Shown piece by piece: positions 16,348-25,892 of a stretch of 64,000 nucleotides of DNA; positions within the stretch are counted from its first letter, which is position 1; every line of letters starts with the position of its first letter. A program made the translations under genes and the position numbers. Location of the stretch: assembly GCA_001898405.1 (NCBI GenBank), contig MKTW01000010.1, positions 170,405 through 234,404 on the forward strand. The letters run 5' to 3'. The stretch comes from Sphingobacteriales bacterium 44-61 (GTDB lineage Bacteria > Bacteroidota > Bacteroidia > Chitinophagales > Chitinophagaceae). A model generated the notes under the pieces. It was not told the DNA's origin. It worked only from the letters and a program-made list of their open reading frames with translations, and ran no database searches.

Positions 16348-19281
16348 ATGAAAGAAAGAATCAACCATTGCTTTCGCCTTGTCTTGCTTTTTACCCTCGG
16401 CAATTTCTTTAGCGTGGCGGCCATTTCACAAAATCTCGATTTGAAGGGCAACGTAAAAGATGACAAAGGAACTCCCCTTAACAGCGTGAATGTAACCATC
16501 GAGGGAAGCAATCTCGGAACAACTACAGATAACGAAGGAAATTTCTCACTGGGTAACTTAAAGCCGGGCTCCCTTTTGGTATTCACCCATGCCGGGTATC
16601 AGCGCCAGGAGATAAAAGTTGTAAAAGATACCTACCTGAGTATAATTCTGCTGACTGACAATCAGTCGCTTGGTGACGTAGTAGTGATCGGATACGGAAC
16701 CGTTGCCAAAAAAGAGGTTACCAATGCTGTCGCTCATTTAACGCCGGGCGACCTCAACAAGGGTGCTATCAACAATCCGGCTCAACTGCTTCAAGGCAAG
16801 GTAGCAGGATTAAGCATTGTGGCGCCGCAGGGAAATCCCAATGGCAACTATAATATCAGGTTGAGGGGGTTATCGACGCTTGGAGCCAGTTCGCAGCCCC
16901 TGATCATTGTTGACGGGATCATTGGTGTTGATTTGAACAGTATCGACCCGAATGATATCGCTTCTATCGATGTTTTGAAGGATGGAGGCGCCGCGGCAAT
17001 TTATGGCACGAGAGGCTCTTCAGGAGTGATCCTGATTACGACCAAGTCTGGTGCAAAAGGTAAAACCCGGGTAGAATACAATGGATATGTATCGTCAGAA
17101 ATGAAAAACAGGTATCTGCCTGTAATGAATAGCCAAACCTACCTGGCAAACGGAGGAACGGACTATGGAAGTAATATTGACTGGCTCAATGAAATAACCC
17201 GGAATGCTATTTCCCATACCCATAACCTGGCTTTGTCAGGGGGCACCGACAAAACGAAATACATGGCTTCCGTTAATTACAGGAATGTTGAAGGCATATT
17301 GAAGAATACGGGATTCCAGCAGCTTGGTGCAAGACTCAATCTAAGCCAGAAAGCCCTGAACGACCGGCTGACACTTTTATTTAACCTGTCGCTGCAATCA
17401 AGGGATGCTGCATTAGGATTTGAAGACGCATTCAGGGCTGCTGTAGCGATGCCTCCAACGGCGCCCATCCATTCGTCTGACCCGGCCTATTCAAAATATG
17501 GAGGTTACTTTCAATCTGAAGTACACGAGCTATACAACCCGGTTGGCATTATACAGCAGAACATCAACAACCAGGTTACCAGCCGCCTTATGTATAATTT
17601 AAAGGCAGACTATGAAGTAATTAAAAACCTTGTCGGATCTGTTCGCTTCGCAAGGAATAATGATAACATTACTAACGGTCAATACATAAGCAAATACAGC
17701 TATTATGCCAGCGGTGTGGATAGAAACGGGCTGGCCAGCCGTGGTAATAACAACTCCAAAAGTAACCTGTTTGAAGTGACAGGCAACTACAGCAAATCAC
17801 TTAGAGGCCTAACGATGAACTTTCTTGCAGGTTATTCTTACCAGGATTTTACTTCGGAGAATTTCTTTACCCAGGCAGGTAATTTCCTGACTGATGCTTT
17901 CGGGTATAACAATTTTGCCGCGGCCAAGGATTTCGCAGATGGAAAAGCGATCGCTACCAGCGTTAAAGAGAACAATAAACTGGCAGCGTTTTTTGGAAGG
18001 GCAAGTTTTGCTTACAACAACACTTATTTCCTGTCAGCTTCATTAAGGAAGGAAGGTTCATCACGGTTTGGCGCCGGCAATAAGTGGGGATTGTTTCCCG
18101 GCGTTAGCCTGGCTGCAGACCTTAGCCGGATACTCGATCTTTCCAATATCGATCTGCTTAAACTGCGTGGCAGTTATGGTGTGACCGGGGCTTTGCCAGG
18201 ACAAAGTTATTTGTCGCAACAACTTTATGGCCCAGGATCGTCTCCAACCTATTTCTTATATAATGGAGTGTTCACACCCGTTTATTCACCTCAAAGTAAT
18301 CCTAATCCAGATCTGAAATGGGAGACAAAATCAGAAATTGATTTTGGGGTAGACTTCAGCGCATTCGATTCAAGACTTAATGGAACGGTAGATTTTTATA
18401 GCCGCAACACAAAGGATGCGCTTATTACACTCAATGTTCCCGTTCCTCCCAATTTGTTCCCAACAACTGTGCTCAATGCAGGGAAGTTAAAGAATACAGG
18501 TATTGAGGTTTCGCTGGACTATCATGTAATTAAAACCAACCACTTTAATTGGAATACAAAAGCGACTTTTTCTACCTACAACACGAAAGTCGTTTCCCTT
18601 TCCATGGGAGATATTAAATATGGTGTAAGAGAAGTGGGTGGTTTGCCAGCTCCACTTACTGGTAATACGGTGAGGGTGGAAGAAGGAAAGCCCATAGGGC
18701 AAATGTTTGGCTGGATCTATGAAGGCGTAGGCGCAGATGGAAAATATATCATCAGGGATATCGATAAAAACAATACGATAGATGAAAAGGATATGACGAT
18801 CATCGGACGGGGTTTGCCAAAAGGTGAATGGGGCTGGTCAAATACGCTTAACTACAAAAGGTTTGACCTGAACATATTCTTCAGGGGCGTGTATGGCCAC
18901 GATCTTGTGAATTTGAACCGGACGATGTTTGAACAGGTTTCCAGGATAAGCTCATACAATCTTGTGAACACAAAGTATTTCGATCCAAATTATACAGGAC
19001 CCGCCGCTTACAATAGTTATTACCTGGAACATGCTTCGTTTGCAAAACTGGAATACTTGTCGCTTGGCTACAATTTCAAAACTCCGGCGAATGGGGCTAT
19101 TTCAAATCTGCGGTTATTTATTTCGGGGCAAAACCTGTTTTACATCACAAAATACACCGGTGTTGACCCTGAACCACGCTACACCGATAACGACGGAAAT
19201 GTACTGGCCCCTGGCGTTGAGCCGCGCAATAGCTGGCTTACCACAAAGACATTCACACTTGGCTTTAATGTTTCATTCTAA
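16348..19281 (+). CDS. SusC/RagA-type TonB-dependent outer membrane receptor
   Basis: A 977-residue outer membrane transporter, of usual SusC size. ATG 16348 gives a signal peptide ending near AISQ; a longer frame to 16234 adds non-signal sequence. Order of domains: CarboxypepD-like regulatory domain (LDLKGNVKDDKGTPLNSVNV), a TonB-box-like stretch before VVVIGYGTVAKKEVTNAV, plug domain (PLIIVDGIIGVDLNSIDPND, SIDVLKDGGAAAIYGTRGSS) and the beta-barrel ending in aromatic Phe. It imports oligosaccharides using TonB energy with the SusD lid encoded 10 bases downstream. The substrate is not readable from sequence; the neighbouring GH27 gene points to an alpha-linked glycan. Confidence 0.96.
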   Translation: MKERINHCFRLVLLFTLGNFFSVAAISQNLDLKGNVKDDKGTPLNSVNVTIEGSNLGTTTDNEGNFSLGNLKPGSLLVFTHAGYQRQEIKVVKDTYLSIILLTDNQSLGDVVVIGYGTVAKKEVTNAVAHLTPGDLNKGAINNPAQLLQGKVAGLSIVAPQGNPNGNYNIRLRGLSTLGASSQPLIIVDGIIGVDLNSIDPNDIASIDVLKDGGAAAIYGTRGSSGVILITTKSGAKGKTRVEYNGYVSSEMKNRYLPVMNSQTYLANGGTDYGSNIDWLNEITRNAISHTHNLALSGGTDKTKYMASVNYRNVEGILKNTGFQQLGARLNLSQKALNDRLTLLFNLSLQSRDAALGFEDAFRAAVAMPPTAPIHSSDPAYSKYGGYFQSEVHELYNPVGIIQQNINNQVTSRLMYNLKADYEVIKNLVGSVRFARNNDNITNGQYISKYSYYASGVDRNGLASRGNNNSKSNLFEVTGNYSKSLRGLTMNFLAGYSYQDFTSENFFTQAGNFLTDAFGYNNFAAAKDFADGKAIATSVKENNKLAAFFGRASFAYNNTYFLSASLRKEGSSRFGAGNKWGLFPGVSLAADLSRILDLSNIDLLKLRGSYGVTGALPGQSYLSQQLYGPGSSPTYFLYNGVFTPVYSPQSNPNPDLKWETKSEIDFGVDFSAFDSRLNGTVDFYSRNTKDALITLNVPVPPNLFPTTVLNAGKLKNTGIEVSLDYHVIKTNHFNWNTKATFSTYNTKVVSLSMGDIKYGVREVGGLPAPLTGNTVRVEEGKPIGQMFGWIYEGVGADGKYIIRDIDKNNTIDEKDMTIIGRGLPKGEWGWSNTLNYKRFDLNIFFRGVYGHDLVNLNRTMFEQVSRISSYNLVNTKYFDPNYTGPAAYNSYYLEHASFAKLEYLSLGYNFKTPANGAISNLRLFISGQNLFYITKYTGVDPEPRYTDNDGNVLAPGVEPRNSWLTTKTFTLGFNVSF

Positions 19282-19291
19282 AATTTCGATC

Positions 19292-20830
19292 ATGAAAATC
19301 ATTAATATAAAAAACATAGCATTATTTGTTGGGCTGCTTTGCACTATTCCCCTCTTTAACAGCTGCACAAAACTGAAAGAGCCTTTATACAGTCAGCTCG
19401 GAAATGATAATTTTCTGAAAACGGAAGGAGAGATTGTGTCTGCTTTGGGAGCTGCATATAGCGGATTGAGAGAGTTTCAGGGTTTTGGGAACTTATGGAC
19501 AATTTATTGTACCACCGATGAAGTAGCCATCGTTGGAAGAACAGGGGGAGATTGGGCAGGTGATGGACAGGACCAGCAAATGACCGATCACAAATGGATC
19601 TCCAACAATCGTTTTTTCGCCGGCACCTGGCAATCCTTCTACGGACAAATTAATATCTGCAACCGGTTAATTTATCAGCTCGAACAAATAGATGCAGAGA
19701 AATACAAAACTTATATTTCAGAAATAAAAACGGTACGGGCTTTATGGTACTTATGGCTGATCGATGAATGGGGGAACGTTCCGATCGTAGACAAATTTGA
19801 TGTGCCTAAAGATTATCTGCCGAAAACGAGCACAAGGCTCGAAGTTTACAATTTCATTGAAAAGGAGGTCAAAGACAATCTTGCCAACCTGTCAAAAGAT
19901 ATCAACACTAATACCTATGGACGGGCTACCTATTGGATGGCTCAATCAATCCTGGCCAAGCTCTATTTGAATGCCGGCGTATATAGTGGTACGCCCCAGT
20001 GGCAAAAAGCAATAGATGCAACAAATGAGATCATCGGCTCAAATGAGTTCAGTCTTACGGCTAATTACAAGGATAACTTCATTGCGCAGAATCAGAATTC
20101 AACAGAAGCGATATTCGCCATTCCATTCGATGAAACCTATACGCAATGGACCTGGTTTCTGCCATTGATCAGCCTGCATCCTTCCCATGTGCAGACTTTT
20201 TCGCTGACCCAGCAACCATGGAACGGATTATCGGCACAAACAGAGTTCTTTAATTTATATGAAGACAACGATATCCGGAAAACAGATAATCTTCTTTGGG
20301 GGCCGCAATACACTGCAAATGGAGACAAACTGCTGGATCCCGGTTATGAAAAGGATCCGGCAATTGATGGCGACCCATGGGTAAATCTCACACCTACTTT
20401 CATTTCTCTTTATAATACGGCAAGGCAGTCAGGCGCGAGAATAATAAAATGGGAGGTTGAAAAAGGCAGCAACGGATTTCTCAATAGTGATTTCTTTGTT
20501 TTCCGCTATTCAGATATTCTGCTGATGAAAGCTGAAGCAATGTGGAGATTAGACCCGACAAATACGACGTCGCTGCAAATTGTAAACCAGTTCAGACAAA
20601 GGGCCGGCGTTGCTCCATTTAACAGTCTCGATGCAGAAAAGATAATGAATGAAAGAGGCCGGGAGCTTTTTATGGAAGGATGGCGCAGGTCTGATAAAAT
20701 AAGATTCGGAAGGTATAACGATCCCACTATTTTCAAGCCTTATACCGACGAAGCTTTCCGTCAGCTTTATCCCATTCCAAAAGAACAACTGGACGCCAAT
20801 CCAAACCTGATTCAAAATCCCGGCTATTAG
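19292..20830 (+). CDS. SusD/RagB-type glycan-binding lipoprotein
   Basis: A 512-residue surface lipoprotein. Signal peptide with lipobox LFNSC (Cys near residue 25). SusD-family helical (TPR-like) features are seen in SEIKTVRALWYLWLIDEWGN and AMWRLD with the C-terminal FMEGWRRSDKIRFGRY and YPIPKEQLDANPNLIQNPGY, a nearly universal SusD ending. It caps the SusC barrel and binds the glycan at the cell surface. Start ATG 19292 lies 10 bases after the susC stop; the longer frame from 19031 overlaps susC and is a shadow. Co-transcribed with susC and the GH27 gene. Confidence 0.96.
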   Translation: MKIINIKNIALFVGLLCTIPLFNSCTKLKEPLYSQLGNDNFLKTEGEIVSALGAAYSGLREFQGFGNLWTIYCTTDEVAIVGRTGGDWAGDGQDQQMTDHKWISNNRFFAGTWQSFYGQINICNRLIYQLEQIDAEKYKTYISEIKTVRALWYLWLIDEWGNVPIVDKFDVPKDYLPKTSTRLEVYNFIEKEVKDNLANLSKDINTNTYGRATYWMAQSILAKLYLNAGVYSGTPQWQKAIDATNEIIGSNEFSLTANYKDNFIAQNQNSTEAIFAIPFDETYTQWTWFLPLISLHPSHVQTFSLTQQPWNGLSAQTEFFNLYEDNDIRKTDNLLWGPQYTANGDKLLDPGYEKDPAIDGDPWVNLTPTFISLYNTARQSGARIIKWEVEKGSNGFLNSDFFVFRYSDILLMKAEAMWRLDPTNTTSLQIVNQFRQRAGVAPFNSLDAEKIMNERGRELFMEGWRRSDKIRFGRYNDPTIFKPYTDEAFRQLYPIPKEQLDANPNLIQNPGY

Positions 20831-20868
20831 AAAACCTTATCATTAATAACAAGAATTAATATTACCAG

Positions 20869-22611
20869 ATGAGACGTAACTCACTTCCCATTCTGCTATT
20901 TATAATGCTATTCGCCGATGCATTATTGTTGAATGCCCAGCCTTATGATCAACGCGCTTCCAAAAAAACATACCAGGATATTCCTCTTTCCAGGAAAAAG
21001 GGTAGCGGTCCCCGCTATTGGATAGCTTATGAATATTGCTGGGTTAACAACAAACCTATACCCGAAGAACTCTGGAAAAAAAATATCGACTGGGTCAATG
21101 ATAATTTTAAAGCGTTCGGTTATGATATGGTGAGTAATGACGGCTGGATTGAAGGCGCCCAGACTTTAAATGAAAACGGGTTCATAACAAAGTATAATAG
21201 CAACTGGCAATTCGGTTTTGATTATTGGGCTAAATACATCGCCGATAAAGGAATGAAAATGGGTGTTTATTACAATCCTTTATGGTTAACTAAAACCGCT
21301 TATCACGACAATCTGCCTGTTAAGGGAACCAACTATACAAGCAGAGATATTACAGGCCCTGTTTCTTTTAATAGCGAATTATACTGGGTTGATGTTGATA
21401 AGCCTGGTGCAAAAGAATGGATCCAGGGGTATATCCGATATTTTAAGGAAATGGGAGTGAATTTCCTTAGGATCGATTTCCTGGAGAATTACGAGAACAA
21501 TTATGGCCTGGAGAAATACAATAAGGCCCTTCGCTGGATGAGAGAAGCTGCTGACAGCACCATGATGCTCAGTTTAGTTATGCCAAATTGTTTTAATCAT
21601 GGAACAACTGAATTGAAATATGGCGACATGATCCGCATAAGCGACGACTGTTTCAACGGCGGCTGGGAATTTACGAGTAGCAGACGCAGAGGCCAGTCCA
21701 AACATAACTGGCCCCAATTTGCCAATGCCTTCGATGGGTTTGTAAGTTTTGCAGACATTGGTGGCAGGGACCAGATGGTGCTGGACGGAGATTTCACAAG
21801 GATCAATACTTTACCAACTGAAAACGAAAAGAAATTCCAGATCTCATTGCTGGCGATGACGGGTTCTCCCATTGCTATCGCAGATCAGTTCAATACTATT
21901 GGCAATGATGCCTGGCTTTATCAAAATGAAGAACTTCTTTCCCTGAATGACGAGGGGTTTGCCGGGAAGCCCATTAGTTATGATATGAATGATGCGGCAA
22001 ATAGTTCGAGATGGATAGGGCAGATGCCGAATGGGGATTGGATCGTAGGATTGTTTAACCGGGAGGAAACTGAGCAGGAGCGTGGGATAGATTTTGTAAA
22101 AGAGCTGGGGCTGAAAAAGGATGGGAAGTACCAGGTGCGCGATCTTTGGCTGCATAAGGAACTGGGCGGGTATGCAAACGCTTTCCCTGTTAAGTTGCTT
22201 CCGCATGAATGCAGAGTGATAAGGATAACTAATAATTCATCTAAATATGAGGCGGAGGTTGCATCATTGATAAACGGTTCGAAAAAGCAGTCGGATGAAG
22301 AAAAAGCGAGTGGTATCGGTTACGTGAATATGAGTAAGGATAGTTCTACTGTTCTTATTGCTGTTGATGTTGCAAAACCGAAGGTATACCGGTTAAGGGT
22401 GAACTATAAAAACGAAGATAATTCTGGAAGTACTTCCAGGATTGAGATAAAGAGCAATGATAGGAGTATTTCGCTGATACCCGGCTCGCATCCGGATTGG
22501 AAATTGATGAATTGCGATGTGTATCTGGAAGCAGGGACTAACTACATTTATATTACGCGATATGGTAAAAACGGTATAGATTTTAAGCTGGATTATGTTG
22601 AAATACGATAA
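20869..22611 (+). CDS. GH27-like alpha-glycosidase with C-terminal CBM-like domain
   Basis: A 580-residue exported enzyme; signal peptide ends near LLNAQ. The TIM barrel matches glycoside hydrolase family 27 style: YDMVSNDGWIEG, KGMKMGVYYNPLW, the nucleophile strand VNFLRIDFLENYE (Asp203) and the acid/base region IRISDDCF (Asp259/260), then a beta-sandwich. The last 130 residues resemble a CBM35/CBM6-type carbohydrate-binding module (VYRLRVNYKN...NCDVYLEAGTNYIYI). GH27 includes alpha-galactosidases, N-acetylgalactosaminidases, beta-L-arabinopyranosidases and isomalto-dextranases; specificity cannot be told. It is the last gene of the susCD operon, followed by a strong terminator. Confidence 0.8.
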   Translation: MRRNSLPILLFIMLFADALLLNAQPYDQRASKKTYQDIPLSRKKGSGPRYWIAYEYCWVNNKPIPEELWKKNIDWVNDNFKAFGYDMVSNDGWIEGAQTLNENGFITKYNSNWQFGFDYWAKYIADKGMKMGVYYNPLWLTKTAYHDNLPVKGTNYTSRDITGPVSFNSELYWVDVDKPGAKEWIQGYIRYFKEMGVNFLRIDFLENYENNYGLEKYNKALRWMREAADSTMMLSLVMPNCFNHGTTELKYGDMIRISDDCFNGGWEFTSSRRRGQSKHNWPQFANAFDGFVSFADIGGRDQMVLDGDFTRINTLPTENEKKFQISLLAMTGSPIAIADQFNTIGNDAWLYQNEELLSLNDEGFAGKPISYDMNDAANSSRWIGQMPNGDWIVGLFNREETEQERGIDFVKELGLKKDGKYQVRDLWLHKELGGYANAFPVKLLPHECRVIRITNNSSKYEAEVASLINGSKKQSDEEKASGIGYVNMSKDSSTVLIAVDVAKPKVYRLRVNYKNEDNSGSTSRIEIKSNDRSISLIPGSHPDWKLMNCDVYLEAGTNYIYITRYGKNGIDFKLDYVEIR

Positions 22612-22632
22612 GCGATAAATTTTTCGATAAGG

Positions 22633-22660
22633 GGCCCTCGATTTACCGGGGGCCTTTTTT
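22633..22660 (+). terminator. Rho-independent terminator of the SusCD operon
   Basis: GGCCCTCG (22633-22640) pairs with CGGGGGCC (22647-22654), with one G-U pair and a 6-base loop, then six T. It closes the susC-susD-GH27 unit 22 bases after the stop codon. Confidence 0.85.
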
Positions 22661-22893
22661 ATGCTGGTTATGCTCCAGGATGGCAAGAAAAGAGGCTATT
22701 TGCCAGATGACCTCTTTTGCAAATCTTCAGGCTGCTTATTTTACTCCAATGGGGTATTGAATAGGATTTAGGGAGAGCCAATCTTTATCCGAACAAAAAT
22801 CATGATATCATGAAAAAGTTCTGCCGGCTTTTTATATATAAGTATGTATTATATTATCTTCAATCAAATTTGAAAACGCTATTAGACGGGGAG

Positions 22894-24924
22894 ATGACAA
22901 CGTTAAAAAAAATATATCCCGGAAAAATCGTTTTTCCCCTCCAGTATTGGCGTCAGAGCCTGGCTTTTTTAATTTCTATAATAACATTTTCACTGAATTG
23001 CGTTGCGCAGAGATCTCCTATGGATTCACTGATGAATATCATTATTCAGAATCGGGGAGATAGTACTACAGTTAATGCTTTGCTTGGGATTGCCGGCACT
23101 CCTTCCGGGCAAAAAGATTCGATGGCGATCCATTATGCTGAAAAAGCATATATGCTTGCAGAGAGAATTCAATATAAAAGAGGGATTGCAGCAGCATTGA
23201 TAGCAATTGGAAAGATCGAAGATGATTTCAAAAATTCTTTTGCTGCACTTGCAAAAGCAGTGGATATCTTAGGAAAGATAGGCGATCCTAAAGGTATTGC
23301 CGATTGTTATGCTTTGATAGCCAATAAATATTTTTACCAGGAGTTTAATGCTGCTGAGGCTATTAATTATGCTTTAAAAGCAATTGCTGTTTTAGAAAAG
23401 AATAATGATATCAAAGGACAGGCTCCCATGTTAATGCTTATTGGGAATGCTTACATTGAACTGGGAAATGAAGAAAAGGCGTTGGAAAGCTTAATAAAAT
23501 CAAAAGAAGCTTACCTGTTGCTCAATGACCGGGCGGGGCTTGCTTATAGTTATAACAATATCGGGCTTGTATATGCCGGGAAAAGACAATACGGATATGC
23601 ATATGAACAACATTGTCAGGCCCTGACTATCTACAAGAAGCTTGACACCCTGGCCCCGGCATTTGGGATAGCATATACCTTAGGGTTGATTGGATCAGTG
23701 CAACAGAATATGGGGGATTCTGCGCTTGATGCAGCCAATCCGCAAGAGGCATTAAAAAGATTTGACAGTGCTTTGTATTATTTCAGGGAACAATATAAAA
23801 TGGAGACCCAGCGAAATGCATCGCACAGGATTTCCAGTATCTCCCTTGCCCGATCATTTTTATCTCTTGCCAGGCTTAAATCACCAGCTGAAAGAAAGGA
23901 ATTATTGAATAAATCCTACCGGTATATTAACGAAGCCTTGACAATTGCAGAGTCCGAAGGTTTCACACCCGGGCGAACGAATGCTTATTCAGTCCTTCAC
24001 GAAGTTGATGAGCTGTCAGGTAATTATAAGGCTGCGTATGATCATTACCGACTTTATGTCTCCTATAAAGACAGCCTCGTTACTCAGGAAAATATTGATA
24101 ATGCAAATTCATATAAAACGCAATATGAGTATGGAAAAAAGGAAGATCAGATTAAACTACTGGCTACCGAGAATGAATTGAAAACAGCACTGGCGCAAAA
24201 AGAAAATCAGCGTAAAAATTTTGCACTGGCAGGCATTGGGATCATCATACTAATTGGAGGCTACGGTTTTTACTGGTTCAGAAAAAAGAAACGGCTCCAG
24301 AATGAACAAACCCTGATGACTGAGCGTCTCCGCATCAGCCGGGAGCTGCATGACGAAGTAGGTGCAACGCTTAGTGGGGTTGCCATGTACAGCCATCTTA
24401 CTAAAACACAACTTCAGTCGCAAGATCTCGCAGGTGTTGAAAACTCCCTCAATATCATGCAGGATTCATCTGCGCAAATGGTGAACAAGCTCAACGATAT
24501 TGTATGGTTGATCAATCCTGTCAAAAGCAGCCTGGCTGATCTTATGCAACGGCTGGAAGAATACACCAGGAATATGGCAGCCGCTAAAAATATGGAAGTA
24601 GAAGTGAATATTACAGGTGTAGTACAACAACTACAACTCAATATGGAGCAGCGCCGCAATATTTACCTGTTTTGCAAAGAAGCCATCAATAATGCGGCGA
24701 AATATAGTGGAGGAACAATGCTGGGGTTGAGTGTAAGAGAAGAAGAAAAAATACTTAAATTTTCCATAAAAGACAATGGGAATGGTTTTGATCCGGAAGC
24801 GGTGAGGCGGGGTAATGGCTCTGACAACCTGCAGCAGAGAGCGGATGCAATAGGCGCTGAATATATACTACATACTTCTGAAGGCAAAGGCTGTGAGGTC
24901 TCCCTTCAATTGAAAATCACCTGA
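22894..24924 (+). CDS. TPR-containing NarL-type sensor histidine kinase
   Basis: A 676-residue kinase from ATG 22894 (an in-frame ATG at 22810 would add 28 residues without changing domains). A signal/TM segment (LAFLISIITFSLNCVAQ) leads into a periplasmic TPR array of about 400 residues (for example ALESLIKSKEAYLLLNDRAG, YSYNNIGLVYAGKRQYGYAY), one TM helix (LAGIGIIILIGGYGFYWF), then HisKA_3 with RELHDEVGATLSG (His486) and HATPase_c (CKEAINNAAKYSGG, DNGNGFD, GNGSDNLQQRADAIGAEY). It phosphorylates the LuxR-type regulator encoded 49 bases downstream. The signal is unknown; TPR sensors of this type are common in Bacteroidota. Confidence 0.93.
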   Translation: MTTLKKIYPGKIVFPLQYWRQSLAFLISIITFSLNCVAQRSPMDSLMNIIIQNRGDSTTVNALLGIAGTPSGQKDSMAIHYAEKAYMLAERIQYKRGIAAALIAIGKIEDDFKNSFAALAKAVDILGKIGDPKGIADCYALIANKYFYQEFNAAEAINYALKAIAVLEKNNDIKGQAPMLMLIGNAYIELGNEEKALESLIKSKEAYLLLNDRAGLAYSYNNIGLVYAGKRQYGYAYEQHCQALTIYKKLDTLAPAFGIAYTLGLIGSVQQNMGDSALDAANPQEALKRFDSALYYFREQYKMETQRNASHRISSISLARSFLSLARLKSPAERKELLNKSYRYINEALTIAESEGFTPGRTNAYSVLHEVDELSGNYKAAYDHYRLYVSYKDSLVTQENIDNANSYKTQYEYGKKEDQIKLLATENELKTALAQKENQRKNFALAGIGIIILIGGYGFYWFRKKKRLQNEQTLMTERLRISRELHDEVGATLSGVAMYSHLTKTQLQSQDLAGVENSLNIMQDSSAQMVNKLNDIVWLINPVKSSLADLMQRLEEYTRNMAAAKNMEVEVNITGVVQQLQLNMEQRRNIYLFCKEAINNAAKYSGGTMLGLSVREEEKILKFSIKDNGNGFDPEAVRRGNGSDNLQQRADAIGAEYILHTSEGKGCEVSLQLKIT

Positions 24925-24973
24925 TGAGGTATGCAGTACTACTTATTTAAATTATATCATTGCATTTAAACTT

Positions 24974-25627
24974 ATGGTTATGGAAATTCGGGTTATAATC
25001 TTTGAAGATAACAAGTTGGTCCGTGATGCTATGCAGGCTATTTTAAACGGCACACCGGGATACCATTGCCCTGGAGCTTATCCCGACGGTAACCGATGGG
25101 AACTTGCCATACAAAGAAGCAATCCGGATGTGGTATTGATGGATATTGAAATGCCGGGGCTGAATGGTATCGAAATTACAGGATTGATCGCCGAAAAATT
25201 TCCTGACGTAAAAGTGCTGATACAAACGGTATTCAACGATAGTGAACGTATATTCCAGGCATTGTGTGCCGGTGCTTCCGGTTATATCCTTAAAAACGAT
25301 CCACCAGGTAAATATCTTGAAGCTATTAAAGAAGTCTGGGATGGGGGAGCTCCCATGAATACTACTGTTGCTAAAAAAATACTTGGCTTTTTCTCCAATA
25401 AGAATGTAATACTGGTAACCCCTTCCAGCCATGATTACCAGTTGAGCGACCGCGAAAAGGAATTGCTTAAATGCATGATCGATGGTGATGATTTTAAAAG
25501 AATTGCGGATAAGTTGTTCATTAGCTATGAAACTGTACGGACGCATGTAAAGCATATCTATAAAAAATTACACGTAGCCAGCCGCAGCGAGGCCGTGATG
25601 AAGGCGGTGCAGCAGGGGCTGATATAA
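24974..25627 (+). CDS. NarL/LuxR-family response regulator
   Basis: A 217-residue regulator. Receiver domain: acidic pocket in VIIFEDN, phospho-acceptor Asp57 in LMDIEMPGLNGIE, and GYILKND with the conserved Lys. C-terminal LuxR HTH: LSDREKELLKCMIDGDDFK followed by the recognition helix YETVRTHVKHIYKKLHV. ATG 24974 is used; ATG 24980 (MEIRV) is an equally good start. It pairs with the upstream TPR kinase. Targets are unknown; the SusCD locus before it and the DUF418 gene after it are candidates by proximity only. Confidence 0.92.
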   Translation: MVMEIRVIIFEDNKLVRDAMQAILNGTPGYHCPGAYPDGNRWELAIQRSNPDVVLMDIEMPGLNGIEITGLIAEKFPDVKVLIQTVFNDSERIFQALCAGASGYILKNDPPGKYLEAIKEVWDGGAPMNTTVAKKILGFFSNKNVILVTPSSHDYQLSDREKELLKCMIDGDDFKRIADKLFISYETVRTHVKHIYKKLHVASRSEAVMKAVQQGLI

Positions 25628-25699
25628 ACTGTTGCAAAATCCCCCATTGTGGTATTGATCCAAAGTTTTCTGTTACTGAGATTTGGAAAAAATATTACA

Positions 25700-25858
25700 A
25701 TGAAAAAACAAGCACTCTCTTTCCAACTGGCATCAATTCCCATGATGCTGCTATTGTTGACTTCGTTTTTGATGCTATTTATTTTTGCAACTGAGTCAAT
25801 TAACCTGGTAAAAATAAAATTGAACAACTTACCGGCAGGTATTACTGCAGGCAGGTAA
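25700..25858 (+). CDS. Small membrane protein, 52 aa (tentative)
   Basis: The frame from ATG 25700 encodes a short basic N-terminus (MKKQALSFQLA) followed by one strongly hydrophobic helix (IPMMLLLLTSFLMLFIF) and a polar tail. It fits a single-pass small membrane protein, or an uncleaved signal. It lies between the response regulator and the DUF418 gene, in the same direction. No family recognised; at this length chance cannot be excluded. Confidence 0.35.
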   Translation: MKKQALSFQLASIPMMLLLLTSFLMLFIFATESINLVKIKLNNLPAGITAGR

Positions 25859-25892
25859 TGCTTTAACCAATCATTTCCTCAAAACAGGTATC

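Noticed and set aside
19031-19291. Long upstream extension of the SusD frame
   Set aside because: It overlaps the end of susC in another frame; the lipoprotein signal starts at 19292.
25043-25555. Minus-strand frame opposite the NarL-type regulator
   Set aside because: Antisense to a complete response regulator; no family features.
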